Source: an uncultured Oscillospiraceae bacterium (GTDB lineage: Bacteria > Bacillota > Clostridia > Oscillospirales > Oscillospiraceae). Taken from it: a stretch of 64,000 nt of DNA. Below are positions 34,905-43,603 of the stretch, one piece after another; the stretch's first letter is position 1; the number at the start of each line of letters is the position of its first letter. The notes under the pieces are model-generated. The model had not been told where the DNA came from. It saw only the letters and a list, made by a program, of their open reading frames with translations, and did not search any database. The position numbers and the translations under genes are program-made. The stretch lies in NCBI GenBank assembly GCA_947626315.1, contig CANQRQ010000003.1, positions 62,001-126,000 of the forward strand, written 5' to 3'.

Positions 34905-35613
34905 GAATCTCACCAAATCCTTTGGCGACCACCAGGTGCTCAAGGGCATTGACGAGCATATCTATCCCGGCGAGAAGGTGGTGGTCATCGGGCCCTCCGG
35001 CGGCGGCAAGTCCACCTTCCTGCGCTGCCTGAACCTGCTGGAGACGCCTACCGGCGGCACGGTGACCTTCCACGGGGTGGACATCACCGATCCCAAGTCG
35101 GACATCAACAAGCACCGGCAGAAGATGGGCATGGTTTTCCAGCACTTCAACCTCTTCCCCCATATGACGATCCTGAAAAACCTGACCCTGGCCCCCGTCC
35201 AGGTGCTGAAAAAGCCCCAGAAGGAGGCGGAGGAGAAGGCCCTGACCCTGCTGGAGCGGGTGGGCCTGGCTGACCGGGCCGATTCCTATCCCAGCCAGCT
35301 CTCCGGCGGCCAGAAACAGCGGGTCGCCATTGTCCGGGCTCTGTGCATGGAGCCGGAGGTCATGCTCTTTGACGAGCCTACCTCCGCCCTGGACCCGGAG
35401 ATGGTGGGCGAGGTGCTGGACGTGATGAAGGACCTGGCCCGGGAGGGCATGACCATGGTGGTGGTCACCCACGAGATGGGCTTCGCCCGGGAAGTGGGCG
35501 ACCGGGTGCTCTTCATGGCGGAGGGCAAGATCCTGGAGGAGGGCCCTCCCAGCGAACTCTTTGACCACCCCCAGCATCCCCGGCTCCAGGATTTCCTGTC
35601 AAAGGTCATTTAA
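34891..35613 (+). CDS. Amino-acid ABC transporter ATP-binding protein
   Basis: 240 residues from a GTG start with AAAGGAGG upstream inside the permease gene. Walker [10 protein letters not shown], signature [11 protein letters not shown], Walker [14 protein letters not shown] and [10 protein letters not shown] mark the polar amino-acid (GlnQ/HisP) group. A bidirectional terminator follows. Confidence 0.95.
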   Translation: MIDVKNLTKSFGDHQVLKGIDEHIYPGEKVVVIGPSGGGKSTFLRCLNLLETPTGGTVTFHGVDITDPKSDINKHRQKMGMVFQHFNLFPHMTILKNLTLAPVQVLKKPQKEAEEKALTLLERVGLADRADSYPSQLSGGQKQRVAIVRALCMEPEVMLFDEPTSALDPEMVGEVLDVMKDLAREGMTMVVVTHEMGFAREVGDRVLFMAEGKILEEGPPSELFDHPQHPRLQDFLSKVI

Positions 35614-35621
35614 GAAAAAAC

Positions 35622-35667
35622 GCGCCCCCGGTTATCCGTTTGACGGACAACCGGGGGCGCTGTTTTT
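35622..35667. terminator. Bidirectional terminator between convergent operons
   Basis: A stem of about 17 bp (GCGCCCCCGGTT core) with one internal mismatch and TTG loop. T-runs lie on both sides (TGTTTTT on plus, CGTTTTTT on minus), so it can stop both flanking operons. Confidence 0.85.
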
Positions 35668-35674
35668 CGCGGTC

Positions 35675-36112
35675 TTATTCCTCTTTCTGGGTGCCTTTAA
35701 AGACGAAGAAGCGCTGCCCCACGTAGTTCAGGGCGACGAAGAAGCACATGCCGGCCAGCATGGCCATATTGTCCTGCAGGGAGACGGAGGCACCGGAGAA
35801 GACCCAGCGGGCCAGGGGCTTGGCCACCCCGTAGGCCAGCAGATAGCAGACGCTGATGTTCAGCACAAAGCGCAGCATCGTTTTGCCGGTGTTGGTCTTG
35901 CTCTTGAAGGTGAAGGTCTTGTTGAGAAAATAGCTGAGGATGCTGCCGAAGATGTAATTGGAGGCGGAGGAGATCCAGTAGCTCAGGTGCAGGAAGTTGT
36001 AAAAGACAAACATGATGGCGGTGCCGAAAAGAGTGTTGGCCACGCCCACCAGAATAAATTTCCAGAAGGTGACGTCGAAAAACTTCCGGCAGAATTCTTT
36101 CAGTTTATTCAT
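35675..36112 (-). CDS. GtrA-family membrane protein
   Basis: 145 residues from ATG 36112, chosen for the GGAGG directly upstream; the open frame extends further but without a ribosome site. Four membrane helices and the family stretches FWKFILVGVANTL and YFLNKTFTF are clear. GtrA proteins are thought to flip or pass undecaprenyl-linked sugars across the membrane. It overlaps the end of the family-2 glycosyltransferase by eight bases, the common GtrA/GtrB pairing. Confidence 0.9.
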   Translation of the reverse strand: MNKLKEFCRKFFDVTFWKFILVGVANTLFGTAIMFVFYNFLHLSYWISSASNYIFGSILSYFLNKTFTFKSKTNTGKTMLRFVLNISVCYLLAYGVAKPLARWVFSGASVSLQDNMAMLAGMCFFVALNYVGQRFFVFKGTQKEE

Positions 36113-37028
36113 CCCTACCTCCGCAGGTCTCAGAAATGATATAGCGCGGCCGGCCCTTGAGCTCGTCATAGATCCGGGCGATGTAAAAGCCCAGGATGCC
36201 CAGGGAGATCATGATCAGACTGCTGGAAAAGAGAATCAGCAGAATGACCGTGGTGAAGCCGCCCAGGGCCTGGCCGGTGATCTTCTGGACCAGGGCCACC
36301 ACGCCCAGCACCACCGAGACGGCCAGCATCAGAAAGCCCAGCAGGGTGATGATGTGCAGCGGGGCGGAGGAGAAAGAGCTGATGTTGCTGACGGCGTATT
36401 TGATCAGGGATTTGGTGGACCACTTGCTCTCGCCCGCCACCCGCTCCCGGACCCGGTAGCTGACCTCGGCCCGCCTGAAGCCCACCCAGAAGGACAGGGC
36501 CCGGAAAAAGACGTTCCGCTCCGGCATCCGGTTGAGGGCGTCCACCACCTTCCGGTCCAGCAGCTTGAAATCGGAGGAGGCGGCCATGTTGATGCCGGTG
36601 GACAGGCTGATCAGCCGGTAAAAGCTGTTGGCGGCGAAGCGGTGCAGCCCGGTCTCCTCGCCCCGGTCCTCCTTGATGCCCTCCACCACCTCATAGCCCT
36701 GCTCCCAGAGCCGGTACATCTCCACGATCTTCTCCGGCGGATGCTGCAGGTCGCAGTCCAGCACCACGCAGCAGTCCCCTCCGGCCCGCTCCAGGCCGGC
36801 GAACATGGCGGCCTCCTTGCCGAAGTTGCGGCTGAAATGGAGGCCCCGCACCTGGGGGTTCCGCTCCGCGGCGGCGTTGATCTCCGCCCAGGTCCTGTCC
36901 CGGGAGCCGTCGTCCACAAACAGCAGCTCGTAGGGAATGCCGGCGTCAAGGAGGATGCCGGAGATCACTTCCGCAGCGGCGGCGATCATTTTTTCCTCGT
37001 TGTAGGCGGGAAGAATCACAGAAAGCAT
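36105..37028 (-). CDS. Family-2 glycosyltransferase, DPM1/GtrB type, with two C-terminal membrane helices
   Basis: 307 residues. LPAYNEEKMI near the start, DDGSRD near 39 and the metal-binding DCDLQHPPE near 92-100 show a GT-A fold. Two hydrophobic helices (about 228-290) anchor the C-terminus. Such enzymes load a sugar onto a polyprenyl phosphate at the inner face. With GtrA and the large membrane transferase next door it forms a lipid-linked sugar transfer operon. Confidence 0.93.
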   Translation of the reverse strand: MLSVILPAYNEEKMIAAAAEVISGILLDAGIPYELLFVDDGSRDRTWAEINAAAERNPQVRGLHFSRNFGKEAAMFAGLERAGGDCCVVLDCDLQHPPEKIVEMYRLWEQGYEVVEGIKEDRGEETGLHRFAANSFYRLISLSTGINMAASSDFKLLDRKVVDALNRMPERNVFFRALSFWVGFRRAEVSYRVRERVAGESKWSTKSLIKYAVSNISSFSSAPLHIITLLGFLMLAVSVVLGVVALVQKITGQALGGFTTVILLILFSSSLIMISLGILGFYIARIYDELKGRPRYIISETCGGRDE

Positions 37029-37048
37029 GTTTTTTCCTCTCCGGGCGT

Positions 37049-38683
37049 TCAGCCCACGGTCAGCAGATAGGTCTGGGAAAGGGCGAAGCGGTACAGCTCT
37101 TCACAGCGGGTATAGCCGCTGTGGGCCAGCAGCTCCGGCAGCATTACATCCGGGTCAAAGCCGCTGGACCAGTAGGCGTCCACGTCGATAAACACCACGC
37201 ACTCCTCCGCCTCCCCGAAGGAGGCCAGATAGTCCGCCAGAGCGGGGGAGGCCGGATCGTCGGTGACGAAAAATTGGTCAAAGTTCAACAGCATCAGCAG
37301 GTCCTGGGTGATGGGCGGAAAATAGTCGTCCGAGAGATAGACGCAGGGGGCCTCGGCGTGCTGCGCCAGCAGGGCGTTGAATTCCCCGTGCTCCGGGTAG
37401 AGATAGTCCGGCGGGAGGCAGCGGGCCTCCCACACCGCCAGGGCCAGGATCGCCAGCACCGCGGCGTACTTGAGCCGGGAGGCCTGGGGAAGCCCATCCA
37501 GGCTCCGGGCCAGCAGGTGCAGCAGAAAGCACACTGCCAGCACAAAGAAGGGGATCAGATTGTAGATATAGCGGATCTCCAGCACCGGGGAGATGATGGC
37601 GGCCACAGCGAAGGTGATCAGGGCCGGCAGGATGAAAAGCAGGGGGAGCAGGCGCACCTCCCGTGCCCGCAGGGCGGCCAGCAACCTTTTGCCCCGGAGC
37701 AGGAGCCCCAGCACACAGAAAAGAGTCACCAGCAGGGGGGCCTTCATGCGCCGGGCCGTCTCCATGGCATAGAAATACAGCTTGTCCCAGTACGCGGCGA
37801 CGTTTCGCAGGTTCTCCACGGCGTTGCCGCCGGAGACCAGCTTATCCGCAAAGAGATGGTCAAAGCAGGCGGGAAAACACAGGGGCAGCAGCAGCGCCCC
37901 GGCAAAGGCGCAGACGAAAAAGCCCCCCGCCAGTTTGAACTCCCGTTTCCAGAGCAGGGCCAGAACGGTGAAGCCGCAGAGGAAGAAGGCGTAAAACACA
38001 TAGTAGTACTGGGTCATGAGCCCCAGGAAAACCGTCAGCCCCACCAGAGGACAGAGCCGAAGCCGCTTCTCCTCCCAGAGCCGGGCGATCAGGCAGGCCA
38101 GCAGGACGGACAGGCAGGTCAGCAGCACATACATGCGGATCATGAGCATGGTGGACAGGCCTACAACGCTCAGCCCGTAGAGAGCTGCCCCCGCCCCGGC
38201 GATCTGCCGGCTTTTAAAGAGCCGCAGACACAGCCGCCAGAGCAGCAGCAGGGTTGCCAGATAAAGGAGAAAATCCAATGCCAGGCCCGTCCACTTGGAG
38301 AAGACCCCGGGGGTCAGGGAGGAGGCAAGGTTGAAAAGCCAATAGTAGAGCGGGGGGTGCACATCCCGCACCTGATTATAATAGACTGAGCCGAAGTCCA
38401 GGCCCTCGCCGGGATTGACGGACACATAGTCCAGCAGGTCCTGCCGGGTGATGACTTTATCCACCATGGTGCCGCCCATGGCGTCTTTTATGTAGGGGGC
38501 GTAATGACTGTTGGAGAGGCCGTAGGTATAGATCTCGTCGATAAACATGCCGGACTTCCGGCAGGAGAACAGAAAGCAGACCCCGGTGACCGCCGCCAGA
38601 ATAAGGCACAGGACGCCGTATTTCTGAAGGAAGCGAACCAGCCGCCCTGACAGCAGCCGGCGTTCTTTTACCGCCTGATCCAT
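37049..38683 (-). CDS. Polytopic membrane glycosyltransferase-like protein (GT39/ArnT-like layout)
   Basis: 544 residues with about eleven membrane helices. The first outer loop (after helix 1) carries acidic and aromatic residues (DEIYTYGLSN) like the catalytic loop of PMT/ArnT-type GT-C enzymes, and HPPLYY near 110 is the typical H-P-P-L-Y motif of this superfamily. It probably uses the polyprenyl-phosphate sugar made by the next gene to modify a surface polymer or protein. First gene of the three-gene operon, with its own promoter. Confidence 0.82.
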   Translation of the reverse strand: MDQAVKERRLLSGRLVRFLQKYGVLCLILAAVTGVCFLFSCRKSGMFIDEIYTYGLSNSHYAPYIKDAMGGTMVDKVITRQDLLDYVSVNPGEGLDFGSVYYNQVRDVHPPLYYWLFNLASSLTPGVFSKWTGLALDFLLYLATLLLLWRLCLRLFKSRQIAGAGAALYGLSVVGLSTMLMIRMYVLLTCLSVLLACLIARLWEEKRLRLCPLVGLTVFLGLMTQYYYVFYAFFLCGFTVLALLWKREFKLAGGFFVCAFAGALLLPLCFPACFDHLFADKLVSGGNAVENLRNVAAYWDKLYFYAMETARRMKAPLLVTLFCVLGLLLRGKRLLAALRAREVRLLPLLFILPALITFAVAAIISPVLEIRYIYNLIPFFVLAVCFLLHLLARSLDGLPQASRLKYAAVLAILALAVWEARCLPPDYLYPEHGEFNALLAQHAEAPCVYLSDDYFPPITQDLLMLLNFDQFFVTDDPASPALADYLASFGEAEECVVFIDVDAYWSSGFDPDVMLPELLAHSGYTRCEELYRFALSQTYLLTVG

Positions 38684-38743
38684 GGTTTCCCTCCCGCCGC
38701 GTTTTCCCGGATGATAGAGTGCTTTTCGGGACTTTATTTTCTA

Positions 38744-38772
38744 AGTATACTATCCGTTCTCCCTTTTTGCAA
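38744..38772 (-). promoter_or_regulatory. Promoter of the envelope glycosylation operon
   Basis: Minus strand: TTGCAA, 17 bases, TATACT, about 60 bases before the first start. Confidence 0.65.
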
Positions 38773-38851
38773 CTGTTTTTCCGGGAAGAGGGGGGAGAGG
38801 AGAATACTTACACACCCGTGTTAATCAGCTGCCCTCTTAACAGTCCGGACA

Positions 38852-38886
38852 GGGGCTGCAGCAAAACACTTTTTTGCTGCAGCCTC
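38852..38886. repeat. Dispersed palindromic hairpin, copy B (left end of element)
   Basis: GGGGCTGCAGCAAAA pairs with TTTTGCTGCAGCCTC (one G-U), five-base loop. Same family as 4507-4549. Confidence 0.75.
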
Positions 38887-39199
38887 TTAATCTGCCAAGA
38901 AAGGATACTCTGGAAGATAAACGAAAGTTTATATGAGGAAACAAGTGCCAAGCGAGCCACGTAAATATGTGCGTGCGACCGCAGGAGCGACTTCTGCCAG
39001 TGTCTGCACCGGGGTAAACCTGCAAGAAAGACTAAGGGCGACCTGAGAACGGGTCTGCTGTACCCTGCTCCCAGAGAGGCCCCGGGGAAACTTCCCCGGG
39101 CGTCTTTCTCTTCGGTAGCCTTCTCTTGCGACGAGGCAAGAGAAGGCTACATCTCACCAAGAGACAAAACTCTGTTTTCGCTGATGACCAAAGGAGACG

Positions 39200-39222
39200 A
39201 GCAGAGAAAGGTCTGCTTTTTT
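39200..39222 (+). terminator. Terminator-like hairpin inside the intergenic element
   Basis: AGCAGA, six-base loop, TCTGCT running into six T. It suggests that a plus-strand transcript, possibly a noncoding RNA, ends here. Confidence 0.45.
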
Positions 39223-39278
39223 AGGAAGCTAAACTTTCGTTTATCTTCGAAAAATTTTCTCCTTCCTTTAACACAACA

Positions 39279-39317
39279 AGGGACTGTAGCTCAACTTCTC
39301 GTTTTGCTACAGTCCCT
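39279..39317. repeat. Dispersed palindromic hairpin, copy C (right end, inverted)
   Basis: GGGACTGTAGC pairs with GCTACAGTCCC around a 15-base loop. The GCAAAAC side is on the minus strand, opposite to copies A and B. Confidence 0.7.
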
Positions 39318-39336
39318 GTTCAAGTGTAGACGGCTT

Positions 39337-39795
39337 TTATTCCTCCGGCGTCTCGGAGGGGGCCTCGGCGGCGTCCTCCACCGCGGAGACCACCTGATCA
39401 AAATCGTCCGGGGCCTCGGCGGGGGAGACTTCGATCTCCACCTCAACGCCGGTGTGCTCCGCTTCCAGCCCAGCCTTCAGGTCCTCGATCTCCTGCTCCT
39501 TGGCGGCGATCTTCCCGCTCAGCTCGGCGGCCTGGGCAAAGAGGGGAGCGAAGAAGCCCTGGGGGTCCTCCTTGGCCTGCTCGTAGTAGAGCTTGCCGAT
39601 CTCCGTATACACCCGCTTGAGCTCCTCGGCCTCGCCGTTGATCTCCAGACCCAGCTTGGCGATGCGCCCGTAGACCTTGGCCCGGGAGGCGCCCTGCTCA
39701 TAGACGCCGCGCACCGTGCTGCTGTTGGCGGCCTCCTTCACCTTGTCTACCAGGCTGCTCAGGGTGCCGTTGATAATGTCCTTATAATCTGCCAT
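39337..39795 (-). CDS. Small acidic coiled-coil protein, function unknown
   Basis: 152 residues, soluble, Glu/Ala-rich. Residues about 50-110 form amphipathic helices, and the C-terminal 40 residues are acidic and likely disordered. Similar short proteins are frequent in Clostridia but have no assigned role that I can name. The start has AAAGGAGG upstream. It lies 15 bases after lgt on the same strand, so it is probably cotranscribed with it. Confidence 0.75.
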   Translation of the reverse strand: MADYKDIINGTLSSLVDKVKEAANSSTVRGVYEQGASRAKVYGRIAKLGLEINGEAEELKRVYTEIGKLYYEQAKEDPQGFFAPLFAQAAELSGKIAAKEQEIEDLKAGLEAEHTGVEVEIEVSPAEAPDDFDQVVSAVEDAAEAPSETPEE

Positions 39796-39810
39796 TTTCC
39801 GTTCCTCCTT

Positions 39811-40851
39811 TTAAGAATGCAGTTCTTCTTTTGTCTCTTCTTTTGTCTCTTCTTTTGCCTCTTCACTGCCGGGGGCCGCTTCCGGCTCCTCCGGTTTTTC
39901 AGCGGCGGGCGGCGTCACCGGCTGTTCGGCGGCGGGCTCTGTCTGCGTCTGCTCCGTCTGCTCCGCCTCCGCCGGCCCCTCGGCGGGGATGGGCACCCGG
40001 TTTACATAAAGTTTCTCCGCCGGGTGCTCCTTCCGGCTCTGGACCAGCAGGATCACCAGGGAGACCAGCGCCAGGGCGACGGAGAGCGCCTGAGACACCC
40101 GGATCCCCGTGTTCCCTAAATAGAGGCTGTCGGTCCGCAGGCCCTCGATCCAGGCCCGGCCGGCGCCGTACCAGAAAAAGTAGAGCAGCAGGCACTGCCC
40201 GTCGTACTTCCGGCGGCCCTTGCGCTCAAACAGGATCAGCAGCGCCAGGCCGATCAGGTTCCAGAGACTCTCGTAGAGAAAGGTGGGGTGTACGTAGAGC
40301 GTGCTGCCGTCCGGGGCAATCAGCCCCATGCGGCAGAAGATGCCGGTCTCCGCCCCGAAAGCCTCCCGGTTCATGAAGTTCCCCCAGCGGCCCAGGATCT
40401 GCCCGATCAGCAGCCCGTAAACCACCACGTCCAGCAGAGTGAGCAGGGGGATCTTCTTGTGCCGGCAGAGCACCCAGGCGGTGAGGATGCCGGCGATGAT
40501 GCCGCCGTAGATGGCCAGGCCGCCCTCCCAGATGGCGACGATCTCCTCCGGGTTCTGCAGGTAGTAGTCCAGCCGGAAGAGCACATAGTACAGCCTCGCC
40601 CCGATGATGGACAGGGGGATCAGCCAGATGAGAAAGTCGTATATGTCGTCGCTCTTCAGGCCGAAGCGGGGGCTGATTTTGGCGCAGTACAGGGCCCCGA
40701 GAATGAAGCCCAGGGCGATGAACACGCCATAGAAATAGATGGGCCTGCCGAAGAGCGTGAAATAGGCCGGGGGGTCGATGGTGAGCCCGCCCAGCATGGG
40801 AAAGCTGATGGCGGAGCTGCGCTGGATGGTCTGCATGAGAATTGGAAACAT
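39811..40851 (-). CDS. lgt: Prolipoprotein diacylglyceryl transferase with acidic C-terminal tail
   Basis: 346 residues. About seven membrane helices carry the Lgt hallmarks IWEGGLAIYGG near 107-117 and GRWGNFMNREAFG near 154-166. It transfers diacylglycerol from phosphatidylglycerol to the cysteine of lipoproteins such as the three lipoproteins of this window. The family usually ends near residue 270-280; here about 70 extra residues rich in Glu, Thr, Lys and Pro follow, ending in KEETKEETKEE from a DNA triplication. A TTATGTAAAC motif lies in the early tail (40000-40009). Confidence 0.93.
   Translation of the reverse strand: MFPILMQTIQRSSAISFPMLGGLTIDPPAYFTLFGRPIYFYGVFIALGFILGALYCAKISPRFGLKSDDIYDFLIWLIPLSIIGARLYYVLFRLDYYLQNPEEIVAIWEGGLAIYGGIIAGILTAWVLCRHKKIPLLTLLDVVVYGLLIGQILGRWGNFMNREAFGAETGIFCRMGLIAPDGSTLYVHPTFLYESLWNLIGLALLILFERKGRRKYDGQCLLLYFFWYGAGRAWIEGLRTDSLYLGNTGIRVSQALSVALALVSLVILLVQSRKEHPAEKLYVNRVPIPAEGPAEAEQTEQTQTEPAAEQPVTPPAAEKPEEPEAAPGSEEAKEETKEETKEELHS
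40000..40009 (-). other. XerD-arm-like site 1 (TTATGTAAAC)
   Basis: Exact match, on the minus strand, to the first ten bases of the XerD-binding arm of Firmicute dif (TTATGTAAACT). It sits in an AT-rich patch (GAAACT upstream) inside the GC-rich lgt tail. It codes Tyr-Val-Asn, i.e. frame xxT TAT GTA AAC. No XerC arm is present. Confidence 0.5.
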
Positions 40852-40871
40852 GATGGTAGTCCTCTTTCTTA

Positions 40872-40926
40872 CCGGACCGGGCGCCGCCTCTTCGCGGGCG
40901 GGGCCTCTGCCCTGCCGCCGGTCCGG
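40872..40926 (-). terminator. Possible terminator after the M16 peptidase pair
   Basis: CCGGACCGG and CCGGTCCGG form a nine-bp stem around a long GC-rich loop, 36 bases beyond the stop. No clear T-run, so weak support. Confidence 0.3.
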
Positions 40927-40961
40927 CCTGTTATGCTGAGCGGCGCTGCGCTGTCAGGCCG

Positions 40962-42230
40962 TCATAGGGGGTCAACGATGGAGATGGCCAGCCGCTCCGG
41001 CGCCAGGACCTCCCCCAGGAAGGCCTCGCACTCCTCCTTGCGGATGCTCTCCAGCAGCTCGGTCCCGTCAAAGGCGCAGTAGCCGTCAAAGACGCCCAGA
41101 GCCAGGGAGACGCACACATTGTCAAAATCCTCCAGGCCCCGGAGCCGCGCCCCCAGGGAGGCCCGCTTGGCCAGCTCGAAGCGCCGCGGGTCCAGCCCCT
41201 CCGACGCAATACGCGCCAGCTCCGCCTTCAGTTCCTCCAGCACCTGCAGCGGCTCGCCGCTCTCCCCGCCCAGCAGGACGGTGCCGGTGCCGGCGGAGAA
41301 ATCCGCCTCGTACTCGAAATCCCGGTTGAGCAGGCCCTTGTCATATAGGCGGGCGTAGAAGCGGGAGGAGCGCCCGGCCAGCAGGCGCAGGGCCAGCTGG
41401 GCCGTCAGATGCTGACGCAATACCCCCTCGCCCTGGGCGGGGATGATTTTGGCGCCGATATAGAACTGGGGCGCGGAGACAGCCATGGCCTCCCGGCGCA
41501 GGGTCTCCACCGGCAGGGGGCCTTCCGGCTCCCCAAAGTCCACCAGAGGGGGCTCCGCCTTCTCCCGGGGCAGCTCCTCCCGGGCGATCTGAGCGATCCG
41601 CTCCGGGTCCACGTCTCCCTCCACCACCAGGCACATGTTGCTGGGGGCATAAAAGGCCTTGTGGCAGGCGTACAGGGTCTGGTCCGTGATCTGGGCAATG
41701 CTCTCCACCGTGCCGGCCACCCGGTCCCGGATGGGGTGCTGCCGGTAGAGCAGCCGCAGCAGATTGTAGTACAGAGCCGAGCCCGGGTCGTCCTCCCCCA
41801 TGCGGATCTCCTGGCCGATGATGCCCTGCTCCTTCTGCACGGTCTCCGGGGTGAAATAGGGGGTGGAGACAAAGTGCAGCAGCATCCGCAGGTTTTCCTC
41901 AAATTTATCGGTACACTGGAAGTAGTAGCAAGTGACGCCGCTGGAGGTAAAGGCGTTGGGGTCCGCCCCGTTGGCGGAGAGCAGGTTCAGGGCATTGTCC
42001 CCGCTGGGCAGGTCGAACATCTTGTGCTCCAGAAAGTGGGCCACCCCCGCGGGGGAGTCCACCGTCTGCCCGTCCAGCCGGAAGCGCCGGTGGGCGCCGC
42101 CATAATCGGTGGCGAACACGGCGTAATAGCAGTTGAAGCCCTTCTTGGGCACCACCCGCAGGCGCAGGCCGTTGGGCAGCACGTCGGAGAAAAGGGTCTC
42201 TCCGATCCTGGTATACGGTTTACTCTGCAT
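40962..42230 (-). CDS. M16-family metallopeptidase (YmfH-like, EF-P modification-associated)
   Basis: 422 residues. The zinc motif HFLEH near 66-70 (HxxEH) with a downstream Glu is intact, so this is the catalytic member. In Firmicutes the YmfF/YmfH pair is linked to modification of elongation factor P, and homologous pairs act as heterodimeric proteases; the exact substrate here is unknown. Its first 11 bases overlap the end of the inactive partner. Cytosolic, no signal peptide. Confidence 0.9.
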   Translation of the reverse strand: MQSKPYTRIGETLFSDVLPNGLRLRVVPKKGFNCYYAVFATDYGGAHRRFRLDGQTVDSPAGVAHFLEHKMFDLPSGDNALNLLSANGADPNAFTSSGVTCYYFQCTDKFEENLRMLLHFVSTPYFTPETVQKEQGIIGQEIRMGEDDPGSALYYNLLRLLYRQHPIRDRVAGTVESIAQITDQTLYACHKAFYAPSNMCLVVEGDVDPERIAQIAREELPREKAEPPLVDFGEPEGPLPVETLRREAMAVSAPQFYIGAKIIPAQGEGVLRQHLTAQLALRLLAGRSSRFYARLYDKGLLNRDFEYEADFSAGTGTVLLGGESGEPLQVLEELKAELARIASEGLDPRRFELAKRASLGARLRGLEDFDNVCVSLALGVFDGYCAFDGTELLESIRKEECEAFLGEVLAPERLAISIVDPL

Positions 42231-43530
42231 CCGTGTCCTCCTCCCCGCCGGTTTCGCCGCTGCCCTTCAGGAAATAGATCAGGTCGCAGTCCAGGCTGTT
42301 GGCGACGGCCATCAGCTCCTCCCGGCTCACGTTTTCCGCCAGCTCCGCCAGCTCCAGGGGGGAGCAGCCCTCCCCGTCCAGCGCCTGGGCCAAATAGTAG
42401 CCCTCCAGCTCGCCCTGGCTGTCCACCAGGGAGCGCAGGTCCGAGGCCACGCCGGAACGGGCGGCCTCCAGCTCCTCCTGGCTGATCTCCCCCCGGCGCA
42501 TGGCCTCCAGCTGGGCGAAGATCTCCCCTTTGGCGGCCTCAAAATTGGAAAACTCGATGCCGGAGGACACCAGCAGCAATCCCTTGTGCACGTCCACCAG
42601 GGAGCTTGCGTAATAGCAGAGGGAGAGCTTCTCCCGCACGTTCATAAAGAGCTTGGAGGTGGTGCCGCCGCCGAAAGCGGCGTTGAACACGTACAGCGCC
42701 GCCAGGTCCGGCTCCTCCATGCACTCCCCCAGGCGGAAGCCGATCACCAGCTTGCCCTGGGTCACGTCCATGGCCTCTTCCACCAGGCGGGGCTGCTCCT
42801 CCAGAGCGTTCATGCGGATCTCCGTGCCGATGTCGCTGTCGATCTCCCCCCGGGGGAGGGTGATCAGCGCGTCCCGCAGGGCGGAGATCACCTGCTGCTC
42901 CGGGGAGCGGCCGCAGTAGAAAATCTCAATGGGGCTCTCCAGCAGCAGCTTGCGGTACTGCCGGGTGAGCTTCTGATAGTGGATGGCCTGGCACTCGGCC
43001 TCGCCCCCCAGGCGGCCCACAGAGAAGTCCTCATAGCAGCACATCTCTTCCAGGCAGCGGAACAGGGAATAGCTCCGCTTGTCGTTGACCCGGCTGCGGA
43101 TCACGTCCAGCATTTTTTCCTTCTCGCTGTCCACATACCGGGGCAGCAGCAGGCCGCCCCGGGTGGCGGGGGAGAGCAGCATCTCCCCCAGCAGGGCGGA
43201 TGCGTCCCTCAAAATGTCCTGCTTGCCGGGGAGGAAAGCCGCCTCCGGCAGGCTCAGGTAAAAGCCCAGGCACTGGATCTCCCCGATCCGGCGCACCACC
43301 GGCTCGATGGCGGTGCCGTACAGCTCGTCCAGGCGGGCGGAGATGGCCTCCATATCCCCGTAACGGGTGGTGCCCCGCCGGAGCACATAGGGAATGAGCG
43401 CGTTCATCGCCGCGGTCTCCCGCCTGAGCTGTGTCAGCAGCGAGAGGCTCATGCAGGCGGTCTTGAATTTATCCGAGCGCAGACAGCTCAGCCACACGCC
43501 GGGCATGAGCTCTGTTCTTGTCAGTTCCAT
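42220..43530 (-). CDS. M16-family peptidase-like protein lacking zinc ligands (YmfF-like)
   Basis: 436 residues. ATG 43530 is preferred over an in-frame GTG six bases earlier because the G-rich ribosome site GGGGGGTG is properly spaced only from the ATG. It has the M16 fold and a late FGGGTTSKLFMNVREKLSLCYY segment (the R/Y pair that binds peptide in M16 dimers) but no HxxEH. It therefore probably forms the non-catalytic half of a dimer with the overlapping downstream gene. AT-rich DNA with two TATAAT-like words at 43560-43580 may hold its promoter. Confidence 0.88.
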   Translation of the reverse strand: MELTRTELMPGVWLSCLRSDKFKTACMSLSLLTQLRRETAAMNALIPYVLRRGTTRYGDMEAISARLDELYGTAIEPVVRRIGEIQCLGFYLSLPEAAFLPGKQDILRDASALLGEMLLSPATRGGLLLPRYVDSEKEKMLDVIRSRVNDKRSYSLFRCLEEMCCYEDFSVGRLGGEAECQAIHYQKLTRQYRKLLLESPIEIFYCGRSPEQQVISALRDALITLPRGEIDSDIGTEIRMNALEEQPRLVEEAMDVTQGKLVIGFRLGECMEEPDLAALYVFNAAFGGGTTSKLFMNVREKLSLCYYASSLVDVHKGLLLVSSGIEFSNFEAAKGEIFAQLEAMRRGEISQEELEAARSGVASDLRSLVDSQGELEGYYLAQALDGEGCSPLELAELAENVSREELMAVANSLDCDLIYFLKGSGETGGEEDTDAE

Positions 43531-43603
43531 GGGCACCCCCCACTTTTAACTCATTAAAGTTCATTATATTTATTATATCACAGCGCAGAAAAAAATGGTA
43601 GGG

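Larger units (their letters stand above)
38852..39317. mobile_element. Palindrome-bounded intergenic element (MITE-like or RNA-coding), no protein gene
   Basis: This fills most of the gene-free stretch 38684-39336. Its ends are two related hairpins in opposite orientation (38852-38886 and 39279-39317). Inside these is a 19-base perfect inverted repeat, GAAGATAAACGAAAGTTTA at 38913-38931 and its complement at 39230-39248; each arm is itself a mini-hairpin (TAAAC-GAAA-GTTTA). Between them are hairpins at 39081-39100 (CCCGGGGAA/TTCCCCGGG) and 39115-39150 (15-bp perfect stem GTAGCCTTCTCTTGC). A terminator-like hairpin with six T lies at 39200-39222. No open frame in it looks like protein. The nested symmetry fits a non-autonomous transposable element; the internal structure also allows a noncoding RNA. 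Confidence 0.55.

Noticed and set aside
38719-39025. Short open frames in the intergenic element
   Set aside because: They cross the hairpins, lack ribosome sites and have no recognisable sequence.
38913-39248. RNase P RNA, tmRNA or group II intron in the gene-free region
   Set aside because: Words such as GAGGAAAC and GTGCGACC look suggestive. But the P4 core of RNase P, the tRNA-like ends of tmRNA, and intron domain V are absent.
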